Of a stretch of 64,000 nt of DNA, positions 25,438-33,049 are shown in pieces. Position 1 is the stretch's first letter, and every line of letters begins with the position of its first letter. The notes beneath the pieces are model-generated. The model did no database searches. It was given only the letters and a program-made list of their open reading frames with translations, and was not told the origin of the DNA. The DNA is from Rhizobiaceae bacterium. GTDB lineage: Bacteria > Pseudomonadota > Alphaproteobacteria > Rhizobiales > Rhizobiaceae. The position numbers and the translations under genes were made by a program. The stretch covers positions 18,487 through 82,486 of the forward strand of contig JAHBYW010000010.1 of assembly GCA_019635755.1 (NCBI GenBank), read 5' to 3'.

Positions 25438-26052
25438 ATGACCCGTCCCTACGCGCCCGGTTACCGGATCCCGGTCGAACTCCTGCTGAAGGCGTATTCG
25501 ACCGGCGTGTTCCCCATGGCGGAGAGCGCGGCCGACCCGGAGGTGTTCTGGGTCCGGCCGGAGACGCGCGGAATCATTCCCCTCGACGGCTTCCACGTCC
25601 CGAAGAGCCTCGCCAAGACGATCCGGCAGAGCCGCTTCGACATCCGCGTGAACACCGACTTCAGAGGCGTGATCGAGGCCTGCGCCGAGCGGCGCGACCA
25701 GCGCCGCTCAACCTGGATCAACGGGCCGATCCGCGAGGCCTATGCCGCGCTGCACGAGCGCGGGCACTGCCATTCGGTGGAGGCGTGGCGCGAGGACGCG
25801 CTCGTCGGCGGGCTCTACGGCGTCAGCCTGGGGCGCGTCTTCTTCGGCGAGAGCATGTTCTCCCGCGAGCGGGACGCGTCGAAAGTGTGCCTCGCCTACC
25901 TTGTCGACCGGCTCAACGAGCGCGGCTTCCTGCTGCTCGACACCCAGTTCACGACCGAACACCTGAAGCGCTTCGGCGCGATCGACGTGCCGCGCCGCCG
26001 CTACGAGACGATGCTGGCCGACGCGCTGAAAGGCGAAGCGTCGTTCGCCTGA
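25438..26052 (+). CDS. aat: Leucyl/phenylalanyl-tRNA--protein transferase
   Basis: A 204-residue enzyme that adds Leu or Phe from tRNA to N-terminal Arg or Lys, making proteins targets for ClpS/ClpAP. Visible family blocks are GVFPM near the N terminus, the WxxPxxRGIIPLD region, [22 protein letters not shown] and [15 protein letters not shown], and [14 protein letters not shown]. The ATG at 25438 follows a GGGAGACG site. The C-terminal part matches the core enzyme, and the N-terminal extension of the E. coli protein is short here. It follows accC, as in many alphaproteobacteria. Confidence 0.96.
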   Translation: MTRPYAPGYRIPVELLLKAYSTGVFPMAESAADPEVFWVRPETRGIIPLDGFHVPKSLAKTIRQSRFDIRVNTDFRGVIEACAERRDQRRSTWINGPIREAYAALHERGHCHSVEAWREDALVGGLYGVSLGRVFFGESMFSRERDASKVCLAYLVDRLNERGFLLLDTQFTTEHLKRFGAIDVPRRRYETMLADALKGEASFA

Positions 26053-26134
26053 CCGGGCGGCCGGTCCGAGCGACGGGATCGCGCCGAGCGTTCGTGAGCG
26101 ACAGGCCGTCGTCACACCATCAGATTGTTGCCGC

Positions 26135-26488
26135 TCAGGACTGCAGAGGCGTCTGGCTGTGAAATGCCAGCTTCCAGCCGTCGGCGCGCCGCAGATAGCC
26201 GCTGCTGACCAGCGCCTTGTAGGGTTCGCCATTGTCGCGCGTGGCGCTTGCCTCGTAGGCCATGAACACCACGCCGTCCTGCGGCTCGAAGAAGCCTTTC
26301 AGTTCGATCTCGAGATCGCTCCAGCGGTGCGGATTTGTCGCCGTCGCAGCCAGATCCTTGCGGTCCATCACGCCGGCCATGTCGGGAAAGGCCACCAGGC
26401 AGGCCGAATCCGCGTTGTCCTTGAAGAATTGCGAATTGCCCGTCCAGAACCCGCGTTCCAGGGCGAGGATTTCGTCGCGTTTTGGCAT
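26135..26488 (-). CDS. Nuclear transport factor 2-like/DUF4440 protein
   Basis: A 117-residue protein with an NTF2/SnoaL-like alpha-beta cone pattern: an N-terminal helix, then ARN-free strands ending in SSGYLRRADGWKLAFHSQTPL. The SGYLRxxDGWKLxxHSQTP ending is typical of DUF4440 proteins of unknown role. The ATG at 26488 follows a GGAGGACG site; an ATG 11 codons earlier lacks one. It lies downstream of the tetR gene on the same strand, 83 bases away. With TetR and the DUF4336 gene it interrupts the usual aat to DUF2155 neighbourhood. Function unknown. Confidence 0.75.
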   Translation of the reverse strand: MPKRDEILALERGFWTGNSQFFKDNADSACLVAFPDMAGVMDRKDLAATATNPHRWSDLEIELKGFFEPQDGVVFMAYEASATRDNGEPYKALVSSGYLRRADGWKLAFHSQTPLQS

Positions 26489-26571
26489 GTCGTCCTCCGG
26501 CAAGCGGTGGAGAACGCGCAAGCGACGGCGCAGGTTCCTGCGTCCTGCGGGCCGATCTGTCCCGCCGCAGA

Positions 26572-27171
26572 CTAAATCACGCCGCCCGGCCGTTTCGCCG
26601 AATGCGCGCCGATGCCCTCGACGACGATGCGGACGACGCGGCGGATATCGTCCTCGCTGAATTGGCCGGTTGCGAGCGCGGTGAGCATGGCTTGACCGTA
26701 GATGCCAAGGAGGACGAGAGCCATGAAGTTGGGATCGTCGTCGTCGCGGATGACGCCCTGCCGCTGGCCGAGCACGAGGATGTCCCTCACCAGTCGCTGA
26801 AACGAGGGACGGTCCGGCGGCGGCTCCAGCGACGGCCTCTGCGTCGGGGACAGGGCCAGCCTCGCCAGCGACGGGTTGGCACGGGACCAGCGCGCGCTGT
26901 CGAGGAGTACGGCTTCCAGCAGAAGAAGCACATCCTCGTCTGCCGCCATGCGCTTTCGGTAGCGGGCATCGTCTGCTTCCACGCGGCCCAGCAGGCGAAG
27001 GGCTATATCCTCCTTCGAGGCGAAGAGATTATAGATCGTCTTGCGCGTTAAGCCCGCCCGCCGCGCGATGTCCTCCATTGACGTGCTGTCGTAGCCCGCC
27101 TCGCGGAATGTTGCGTCCGCGGCATCGAGGATGAGATTGCGGGACCGTTCGGTTCTCTTCAGCATTGCCAT
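26572..27171 (-). CDS. TetR/AcrR family transcriptional regulator
   Basis: A 199-residue repressor. The N-terminal helix-turn-helix domain (about 8-55) reads RNLILDAADATFREAGYDST, then SMEDIARRAGLTRKTIYNLF, the classic TetR_N pattern. The C-terminal ligand domain is helical and ends in an acidic stretch followed by GIGAHSAKRPG, as in the AcrR/YcdC-like C-terminal families. It is divergent from the DUF4336 gene, and a perfect inverted repeat lies 4 bases before its own start, so it probably represses itself and its divergent neighbour. The ligand is unknown. Confidence 0.92.
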   Translation of the reverse strand: MAMLKRTERSRNLILDAADATFREAGYDSTSMEDIARRAGLTRKTIYNLFASKEDIALRLLGRVEADDARYRKRMAADEDVLLLLEAVLLDSARWSRANPSLARLALSPTQRPSLEPPPDRPSFQRLVRDILVLGQRQGVIRDDDDPNFMALVLLGIYGQAMLTALATGQFSEDDIRRVVRIVVEGIGAHSAKRPGGVI

Positions 27172-27174
27172 AAT

Positions 27175-27188
27175 TACACCGTTGTGTA
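27175..27188. promoter_or_regulatory. Candidate operator of the TetR-type regulator
   Basis: TACAC-CGTT-GTGTA is a perfect inverted repeat in the 43-base gap between the divergent tetR and DUF4336 genes. It is AT-richer than its surroundings, and a possible -10 (TATACG) for the rightward gene follows directly. Position and symmetry suit a TetR-family operator controlling both promoters. Confidence 0.6.
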
Positions 27189-27214
27189 TTTTTATACGAA
27201 TGTCACCTTAAAGG

Positions 27215-27919
27215 ATGGTTGGCGTGCCTGAAAGTTTCGGACCGAACATCTGGGTTGCCGATGGTCCGACGGTAGTGGCGGCCGCCGGCTTCCACTATCC
27301 GACGCGCATGTGCCTGATGCGGCTGGCCAATGCCGACCTCGTCGTCTGGTCGCCGGTCGCCCTCTCCGAGCAGCTTCGAGAAGCCGTTCAAGCCATCGGT
27401 CCCGTACGGTTTCTGGTGGCGCCGAATTCTCTCCACCACAGCTTCCTCGGCGATTGGCAGAAAGCTTACCCGGAGGCGCTTGTCTTCGCGCCGCCGGGTC
27501 TGCGGGAAAAGCGCCCTGACATCCGGTTCGATGGCGATCTCGCCGAGGGCGCGATGGCGGCGTGGGAGGGAGAAATCGACGTCGCGATCGTTCGCGGCAA
27601 CCGCATTACGACGGAGGTCGTGCTGTTCCATCGCGACAGCGCGACGGCCATCTTCGCCGATCTCCTGCAGCAGTTTCCAGCGGGTTGGTTCAAAGGCTGG
27701 CGGGCGCTCGTCGCGAGGCTTGACCTGATGGTCGCCGCGGAGCCGCAGGTGCCGCGCAAATTCCGGCTGGCCTTCACCGACCGGCAGGCCGCACGCGAAG
27801 GCCTCGGCCGTGTCCTGGCATGGCCGGTGCAAAATGTGGTAATGGCGCATGGCCCGCTGGTGAGGGGCGGTGGCCGGGAATTCCTCAAGCGGGCGTTCGG
27901 CTGGCTGACAGGCGGCTGA
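27215..27919 (+). CDS. DUF4336 protein (metallo-beta-lactamase-fold relative)
   Basis: A 234-residue protein of the DUF4336 family. The blocks TRMCLMRLANADLVVWSPV, FLVAPNSLHHSFLGDW and the C-terminal VVMAHGPLVRGGG resemble a reduced metallo-beta-lactamase fold with histidines in the NSLHH and AHG positions. No biochemical role is established to my knowledge. The start ATG at 27215 follows AAAGG. It faces the TetR gene across a 43-base gap with a palindromic site, so it is probably induced by whatever that regulator senses. Confidence 0.8.
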   Translation: MVGVPESFGPNIWVADGPTVVAAAGFHYPTRMCLMRLANADLVVWSPVALSEQLREAVQAIGPVRFLVAPNSLHHSFLGDWQKAYPEALVFAPPGLREKRPDIRFDGDLAEGAMAAWEGEIDVAIVRGNRITTEVVLFHRDSATAIFADLLQQFPAGWFKGWRALVARLDLMVAAEPQVPRKFRLAFTDRQAAREGLGRVLAWPVQNVVMAHGPLVRGGGREFLKRAFGWLTGG

Positions 27920-27972
27920 CGGCTGCTGCCCTGCCCCGCGCACGCGACCCCAACCGAGGGTAACGTTTCAGG

Positions 27973-28398
27973 TCAGTTCGTCTTCGCCTGGTCGGGCGGC
28001 GGCACGTCGGACGACTGCTTGCAGCTCTTCAGCCAGACATCGTAGACGGCGTGCTCGACCGCGTTCAGGCCAGGACTTTCGGCGAACATCCAGCCGGTGA
28101 AGATGCGCTGGATCTTGCGGTCCAGCGTGATCTCGTCGACCTCGACGAAGGAGTCCGTCTTCGGCTCCTCTTCCTTCGGCCGCGAATAGCAGACGCGCGG
28201 CGTCACCTGGAGCGCGCCGAACTGCACCGTCTCATTGATGTAGACGTCGAAGGTGATGATGCGGCCGGTGATCTTGTCGATGCCGGTGAACTCGGCCACC
28301 GGATTGGTGATGCGTTCCGCCATCGCCGGTGCCGCAAGCATCGCAATAGCCGCGGCCGCACCGAGGCACGTCGCCGCGAATCGTTCGTATGCCCTCAT
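27973..28398 (-). CDS. DUF2155 periplasmic protein
   Basis: A 141-residue exported protein. The signal peptide ends near APAMA-ER (about 27). The mature part contains KITGRIITFDVYINETVQFG, two conserved cysteines (in VCYSRP and LKSCKQ) and FTGWMFAESPGLNAVEHAVYDVWL, the DUF2155 signature of alphaproteobacteria. Function unknown; the cysteines could form a periplasmic disulfide. The ATG at 28398 starts the signal sequence. It is followed by a gap and then aat-side genes in convergent orientation, and lies 116 bases after the NDUFA12 gene, its usual neighbour. Confidence 0.92.
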   Translation of the reverse strand: MRAYERFAATCLGAAAAIAMLAAPAMAERITNPVAEFTGIDKITGRIITFDVYINETVQFGALQVTPRVCYSRPKEEEPKTDSFVEVDEITLDRKIQRIFTGWMFAESPGLNAVEHAVYDVWLKSCKQSSDVPPPDQAKTN

Positions 28399-28514
28399 AT
28401 GCTGCGTCTGCCCGGTCTGTCGGTGGCGCGCAATGGCGCGCCGGTCACCGTTCAACCGCTAGCCCGCAAATGTGGCGAGAAAAGACCGCCCTGCGCCGAA
28501 GCGCGATCCCCGCT

Positions 28515-28916
28515 TCAGCTTCCCGGTGTCCAGGCGTCGTAGTCGCCGGTGACGCGCGGCCGCTTCTCATGGGTGAGCACGGAGCCTTTCGGCCGGTAGG
28601 CTCCGGGCGAGCCGGTCAGGTTCGGCTGGTGCGGCTTCTGCCACTCGCGCGGCGTGTAGCTTTCGCTGGTCGGCGGCGTATCGGTCCGGTGGTGCATCCA
28701 GCCATGCCAGCCGGGCGGAATCTGCGATGCCTCGGAGGCCCCCGAATAGATCACCCAGCGGCGGCGCTGGCCGTCCGAATCGATCCCGCCCTCGTAGTAG
28801 ATGTTGCCCACCTCGTCCCGGCCGACCTCATTCCCCTTCCGCCAGGTGTGGAAGCGGGTGTTGAGCGTCTGGCCGTTCCACCAGGTGAAGAACTGGGTGA
28901 AGAACGTCTTCATCAT
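28515..28916 (-). CDS. NADH:ubiquinone oxidoreductase subunit NDUFA12 homologue
   Basis: A 133-residue accessory subunit of alphaproteobacterial and mitochondrial complex I. It has the conserved start FFTWWNGQTLNTRFHTWRKG, then VGRDEVGNIYYEG, RRWVIYSG and the PPGWHGWMHHRTDTPP block. It acts on the cytoplasmic (matrix-equivalent) side of the complex in assembly. Two ATGs lie in tandem at the start and either could be used. It sits upstream of DUF2155 on the same strand, as in many relatives, far from the nuo operon. Confidence 0.94.
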   Translation of the reverse strand: MMKTFFTQFFTWWNGQTLNTRFHTWRKGNEVGRDEVGNIYYEGGIDSDGQRRRWVIYSGASEASQIPPGWHGWMHHRTDTPPTSESYTPREWQKPHQPNLTGSPGAYRPKGSVLTHEKRPRVTGDYDAWTPGS

Positions 28917-29065
28917 GGGCCTTTCGAGGGCGTTCGCACGCCGACCTTATGGCCCCGCGCCAGCCGGCATGCAAGGCCGTCGGCCGGTCTCGGCCGCGCG
29001 GCGTTGCCGGCGGCATGCCCTTAGGTTAACATGTTTCGGGACGGGGCTTCCGAGGAGACCAGACG

Positions 29066-29344
29066 ATGCGTGCTTTGTTGGCTCTGGCGGTCTGCGCCGC
29101 CCTGTCGTTCATTCCCGCCCAGGCGACCGCGGCCAAGAGTTCGGCCGAGAAGGACGGCTCCAAGATCACCTGCGAAGGCTGCTGCGAAGCGCGCGTCGAG
29201 AACGGGCAGCTGATCTGCGCGATGACGGCGCCGAAGGGAACATGCTCCTGCATCTCGATCACGGAGATTCCCGTCCCCGGCAAGGCTGCGATCCGCAAGC
29301 ATGTCGCGCCGAAGAACTTCAGCCCCGTGCTGAAGGCCGACTGA
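29066..29344 (+). CDS. Small cysteine-rich secreted protein of unknown function
   Basis: A 92-residue protein with a clear signal peptide (cut near ATA-AKSS, about 22). The mature part, of about 70 residues, has six cysteines in CEGCC, LICAM and CSCIS. This spacing could bind a metal or make disulfides, but I do not recognise the family. The ATG at 29066 follows a GAGGAG site. It stands alone between divergent NDUFA12 and the next secreted protein gene, which begins 129 bases later. Confidence 0.75.
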   Translation: MRALLALAVCAALSFIPAQATAAKSSAEKDGSKITCEGCCEARVENGQLICAMTAPKGTCSCISITEIPVPGKAAIRKHVAPKNFSPVLKAD

Positions 29345-29473
29345 CGGACACGCCGCGTTCCCGCGCCGCACGGCCGTTGGCCGCGCCGGCTCGATTGCGC
29401 CCGGATGCGCTTCTGTCATGATCGCGGCGCGGGCGTGCCGTGCGATTCGCGCCCTGCGTCCGGGAGAATCCGC

Positions 29474-29893
29474 ATGATCCGCCAGCTTCTGCTCGCCGCC
29501 TTCGTCGCCGCGGGCGGCGCCTCCGCCGCGTGGTCCCAGGGGGACAGCGGCATCGCCTTCGCCTACGCCCCCGAGCAGGGCATGGGCGTCTGCACCGGCG
29601 ACACCGCCGAGGCGGCGCTGTCCTGCGCGCGCGACAGGTGTACCGAGTCGGGCGCCGCCGCCGAGGATTGCGCCCAGGTCGCCTGGTGCCAGCCGGGCGG
29701 CTGGAGCGCGGGCGTCGGCATCATGCACAACGAAGGCATCCACTGGACCGAATTCACCTGCGGCTGGCCGACCAAGGAAGCCGCGATTGCGGCCGGCAAG
29801 GTCCGTTGCGAGCACCAGGACAAGCAGTACATCGCCGACTGTGTCGTCGCCGTGGTCTACGACCCGGACGGCAACGAGATCCCGATCGAATAG
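29474..29893 (+). CDS. DUF4189 secreted protein
   Basis: A 139-residue protein. The signal peptide ends near SAAWS-QG (about 22). The mature domain holds GIAFAYAPEQGMGVCTGDT, a CARDRC pair and WCQPGGWSAGVGIMH, the pattern of DUF4189, in which several cysteines form disulfides. An upstream in-frame ATG at 29405 would place a charged stretch before the signal sequence, so ATG 29474 with GGGAGAA before it is preferred. Function unknown; periplasmic or surface location is likely. Confidence 0.82.
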   Translation: MIRQLLLAAFVAAGGASAAWSQGDSGIAFAYAPEQGMGVCTGDTAEAALSCARDRCTESGAAAEDCAQVAWCQPGGWSAGVGIMHNEGIHWTEFTCGWPTKEAAIAAGKVRCEHQDKQYIADCVVAVVYDPDGNEIPIE

Positions 29894-29918
29894 AGGCCGT
29901 CCCGCAAGGCGGGCTCCC

Positions 29919-30422
29919 CTACTCCGCAGCCTCGCCCAGCGGGCGTTCGAAGACCAGCGCCGGGATGCCGGAATCCTGCTTCCCGCAATTGCTCGTCCGA
30001 CCGGCCTCGGCGAAGCCGAACGCCTTGTAGAACTCGATCGCCCTTGTGTTGGCCGCCTCGACCTCCAGCCTCGCCGTCTCCGCGTCGGCAAAGGCGTTCA
30101 GCACCTCGTCCATCAACAGGCCGCCGACGCCCCGGCCCTGGAACGCCGGCAGGACGTAGAGCTGCCGGAGGTTGACGACCTTTCCGTCGGCATCGCTCTC
30201 CGCATAGGCCATGCCGGCGATGGCGGTCCCGTCGTCGGCGACGACGAATTCCGACCACGGGCGCTCCAGCCGGCGCCTCAGCGCATCGATCGAATGCCAG
30301 TCCTCGGTGATCTCGGTCACACGGCCGACGCCATAGATGGCGTCATACGTCGCGTGCCAGGTCTCGGCCAGCAGCGCCCGGATCGCCGGCAGGTCGCGCT
30401 CGCTGGCGGTACGGACAAACAT
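29919..30422 (-). CDS. GNAT family N-acetyltransferase
   Basis: A 167-residue acetyltransferase with the usual GNAT order: beta strand VRTASERDLPAIRALL, a central strand pair, the acetyl-CoA loop LPAFQGRGVGGLLM (about 100-113) and LEVEAANTRAIEFYKAFGF near the C terminus. The start codon shares its A with the gatB stop codon (TGATG), so translation is probably coupled to gatB. The acceptor is unknown; a ribosomal or tRNA-linked role is possible from coupling but is inference only. Confidence 0.9.
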   Translation of the reverse strand: MFVRTASERDLPAIRALLAETWHATYDAIYGVGRVTEITEDWHSIDALRRRLERPWSEFVVADDGTAIAGMAYAESDADGKVVNLRQLYVLPAFQGRGVGGLLMDEVLNAFADAETARLEVEAANTRAIEFYKAFGFAEAGRTSNCGKQDSGIPALVFERPLGEAAE

Positions 30423-31921
30423 CAGTCTATTCCGAGCTTGGCCTTGACGAGGTCGTTCACCGCCTGCGGGTTTGCCTTGCCGCCGGTCGCCTTCATGACC
30501 TGGCCGACGAACCAGCCGGCCAGCGTCGGCTTGGCCTTCGCCTGCTCGACCTTGTCCGGGTTCGCCGCGATGATCTCGTCCACCGCCTTCTCGATCGCGC
30601 CGGTGTCGGTGACCTGCTTGAGGCCGCGCGCCTCGACCAGCTGGCGCGGATCGCCACCCTCGGTCCAGACGATCTCGAACAGGTCCTTGGCGATCTTGCC
30701 GGAGATGACGCCTTCCTTGATGAGGTCGATGATGCCGCCCAGCTGGGCGGGTGAAATCGGAGTCGATTCAATGTCCTTGCCGGACTTGTTCAACGCGCCC
30801 ATCAAATCGTTGATGACCCAGTTCGCCGCCGCCTTGCCGTCGCGACCGGCCGCGACCGCCTCGAAATAATCGGCGATCGCCTTCTCGGAGACGAGCACGG
30901 AGGCGTCGTAGGCCGAGAGGCCGAGCGAGGCCACCAGCCGGTTCTTCTTGTCGTCGGGAAGCTCGGTCAGATCCTTCGCCAGCGCATCGACATAGGCCTG
31001 GTCGAACTCCAGCGGCAGCAGGTCCGGATCGGGGAAATAGCGGTAGTCGTGCGCCTCCTCCTTCGAGCGCATCGAGCGCGTCTCGCCCTTGCCGGGATCG
31101 AACAGCCGGGTCTCCTGGTCGACGGTGCCGCCGTCCTCGATGATGCCGATCTGGCGGCGCGCCTCGTATTCGATCGCCTGCCCGACGAAGCGGATCGAGT
31201 TGACGTTCTTGATCTCGCAGCGCGTGCCGAACGCCCCGCCCGGCTTGCGCACCGACACGTTGACGTCGGCGCGCATGGACCCCTCGTCCATGTTGCCGTC
31301 GCAGGTGCCGAGATAGCGCAGGATCGTGCGCAGCTTTGTCAGGTAGGCCTTGGCCTCGTCTGAGGAGCGCAGGTCCGGCTTCGACACGATCTCCATCAAG
31401 GCCACGCCGGAGCGGTTCAGGTCGACATAGCTCATCGTCGGATGCTGGTCGTGGATCGACTTGCCGGCGTCCTGCTCCAGGTGCAGGCGCTCGATGCCCA
31501 CCTCGATGTCCTCGAAATTGCCCTGCCGGTCCGGCCCGACCGAGATGGTCACCGTGCCCTCGCCGACGATCGGCTGCTTGTACTGGGAGATCTGGTAGCC
31601 CTGCGGCAGGTCGGGATAGAAATAGTTCTTCCGGTCGAAGACCGAGCGGTGGTTGATCTTCGCCTTCAGGCCGAGACCGGTCCTGATCGCCTGCTTCACG
31701 CATTCCTCGTTGATCACCGGCAGCATTCCGGGCATCGCCGCATCCACCAGCGAGACGTTTGCGTTGGGCTCGGCGCCGAAGGCAGTCGAGGCGCCGGAGA
31801 ACAGCTTCGATTCCGACGTCACCTGGGCGTGGACCTCCATGCCCACCACGATTTCCCAGTCGCCGGTGGCGCCGGAGATGAAACGCTTCGGGTCGGGCTT
31901 GCGGGTATCGACGAGACTCAT
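30422..31921 (-). CDS. gatB: Aspartyl/glutamyl-tRNA amidotransferase subunit B
   Basis: A 499-residue GatB. Together with GatA and GatC, not in this window, it converts Glu-tRNA-Gln, and in some bacteria Asp-tRNA-Asn, to the amidated form. Conserved blocks include [74 protein letters not shown] and the C-terminal YqeY-like tRNA-binding domain. ATG 31921 was chosen because homologous sequence begins there; the frame continues open upstream without family similarity. It overlaps the downstream GNAT gene by one base. Confidence 0.97.
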   Translation of the reverse strand: MSLVDTRKPDPKRFISGATGDWEIVVGMEVHAQVTSESKLFSGASTAFGAEPNANVSLVDAAMPGMLPVINEECVKQAIRTGLGLKAKINHRSVFDRKNYFYPDLPQGYQISQYKQPIVGEGTVTISVGPDRQGNFEDIEVGIERLHLEQDAGKSIHDQHPTMSYVDLNRSGVALMEIVSKPDLRSSDEAKAYLTKLRTILRYLGTCDGNMDEGSMRADVNVSVRKPGGAFGTRCEIKNVNSIRFVGQAIEYEARRQIGIIEDGGTVDQETRLFDPGKGETRSMRSKEEAHDYRYFPDPDLLPLEFDQAYVDALAKDLTELPDDKKNRLVASLGLSAYDASVLVSEKAIADYFEAVAAGRDGKAAANWVINDLMGALNKSGKDIESTPISPAQLGGIIDLIKEGVISGKIAKDLFEIVWTEGGDPRQLVEARGLKQVTDTGAIEKAVDEIIAANPDKVEQAKAKPTLAGWFVGQVMKATGGKANPQAVNDLVKAKLGID

Positions 31922-32186
31922 CTTCAGACCGTGTGTGCGGTGCGGCAATTTTACCGCACTGGCTAGTGCAAAGCGCCCATCGAGGCAAGGCGATCTGGAG
32001 GGCGGCGGTCGCAGCTGATACAGACGCCCCCTTCCGTGGGAGAGTGGATGTCCACTTGCGCTCAGACTGCCTGAGGCCCTGCCTCGTTTAGACAGGCAGG
32101 GCAGAAAACCTGAACCACCGCGCCGCTGCTCAGCGGCCGCGGTTCTTGGCATGGGCCACCGGCCCCGGTTTTCACGGACATTCCCC

Positions 32187-32444
32187 ATGGACATTTCGCG
32201 CGACGAACAGCGCATTCTCCACCTGCTCGCGCAAGGCGGGCGCATCGAAATCGAGAAGAACGAGAAGCGAAGGATCGCGGAGGCCAGGTGTCTCACCCGC
32301 GACGGCTGGCGCTTTCCCGGCTTCGACCTCGAACTCTTCCGCAGGCTGAAGCGCAAGCGCGCGGTCGCCTCCAGCGGCGGCGGGCCCTACCGCATCACGC
32401 GGCGGGGGCTCGAGCTCGTCAGGGCCGAGCTCGACAACCGCTGA
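32187..32444 (+). CDS. YjhX/TopAI-like protein (UPF0386)
   Basis: An 85-residue protein of the UPF0386 family. It starts [20 protein letters not shown] and ends [19 protein letters not shown], matching the start and end of E. coli YjhX. YjhX (TopAI) is a toxin that inhibits topoisomerase I and is countered by YjhQ, a GNAT-type protein encoded beside it. Here no such gene is adjacent; the nearest GNAT gene is at 29919, beyond gatB. The fold is a winged helix by pattern. The ATG at 32187 matches the family start. It is convergent with the CBS gene. Confidence 0.88.
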   Translation: MDISRDEQRILHLLAQGGRIEIEKNEKRRIAEARCLTRDGWRFPGFDLELFRRLKRKRAVASSGGGPYRITRRGLELVRAELDNR

Positions 32445-32451
32445 ACGCGTC

Positions 32452-32475
32452 GGCCGCCGGAGCGATCCGGCGGCC
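32452..32475. terminator. Hairpin between convergent genes
   Basis: GGCCGCCGGA and TCCGGCGGCC form a perfect 10-bp stem with a GCGA tetraloop, 7 bases after the YjhX-like stop and before the convergent CBS gene stop at 32491. There is no T-tract on either side, so it is a stable barrier rather than a proven intrinsic terminator. Confidence 0.45.
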
Positions 32476-32490
32476 CTCGCCGCTCTCGGA

Positions 32491-32922
32491 TCACGCGGTG
32501 GCGATGTACTGCTTGATCTCCTCGGCTTCGCGCTCGACGTCCTCGATGCGCCGCTTCACGACGTCGCCGATCGAGACGATGCCGTACAGCATGCCGTCCT
32601 TCTCCACCGGCAGATGGCGGAATCGGCCGCGCGTCATGATCTCCATCACGTCGTTGACGGTGCTGTGCTCGTGGCAGACCTTCACCTTGGCGGTCATGGC
32701 ATCGCGGATCGGCGTGTCCAGGGCCGCGGCGCCGTCCCTCGCGATGACGCGGACGATGTCGCGCTCGGACAGGATGCCCGCGATCCTCTTGTCGCCCTTG
32801 GTGATGACCAGCGCGCCGACCCGATGCTCGGCCAGGACCTTCACAGCTTCGGAGAGCTTCGCGTCGGGTCCGAGCGTGAACACGTCGTACCCTTTCTGCT
32901 CCAGGATCGCCTTGACCGTCAT
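32491..32922 (-). CDS. CBS-domain protein
   Basis: A 143-residue soluble protein made of a tandem CBS pair (about 8-65 and 75-135). It begins MTVKAILEQKGYDVFTLGPD and has the nucleotide-contact blocks GALVITKGDKRIAGILSERDIVR and HLPVEKDGMLYGIVSIGDVVKRRI. Stand-alone CBS pairs of this type sense adenine nucleotides or S-adenosylmethionine and regulate partners not visible here. It is convergent with the YjhX-like gene. No enzyme domain is attached. Confidence 0.93.
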   Translation of the reverse strand: MTVKAILEQKGYDVFTLGPDAKLSEAVKVLAEHRVGALVITKGDKRIAGILSERDIVRVIARDGAAALDTPIRDAMTAKVKVCHEHSTVNDVMEIMTRGRFRHLPVEKDGMLYGIVSIGDVVKRRIEDVEREAEEIKQYIATA

Positions 32923-33049
32923 GTCATCCTCCTCGGGTCTGCTTGCAGGTTCGGTGGCAGTCTCTCCCTCGCCGTCGGCGCATGGTGCGCTCCGCGGCCT
33001 CGTATTTCAAGAACTTACATCTGCCAGCACCGGACCCGGCCGCCGAGCC

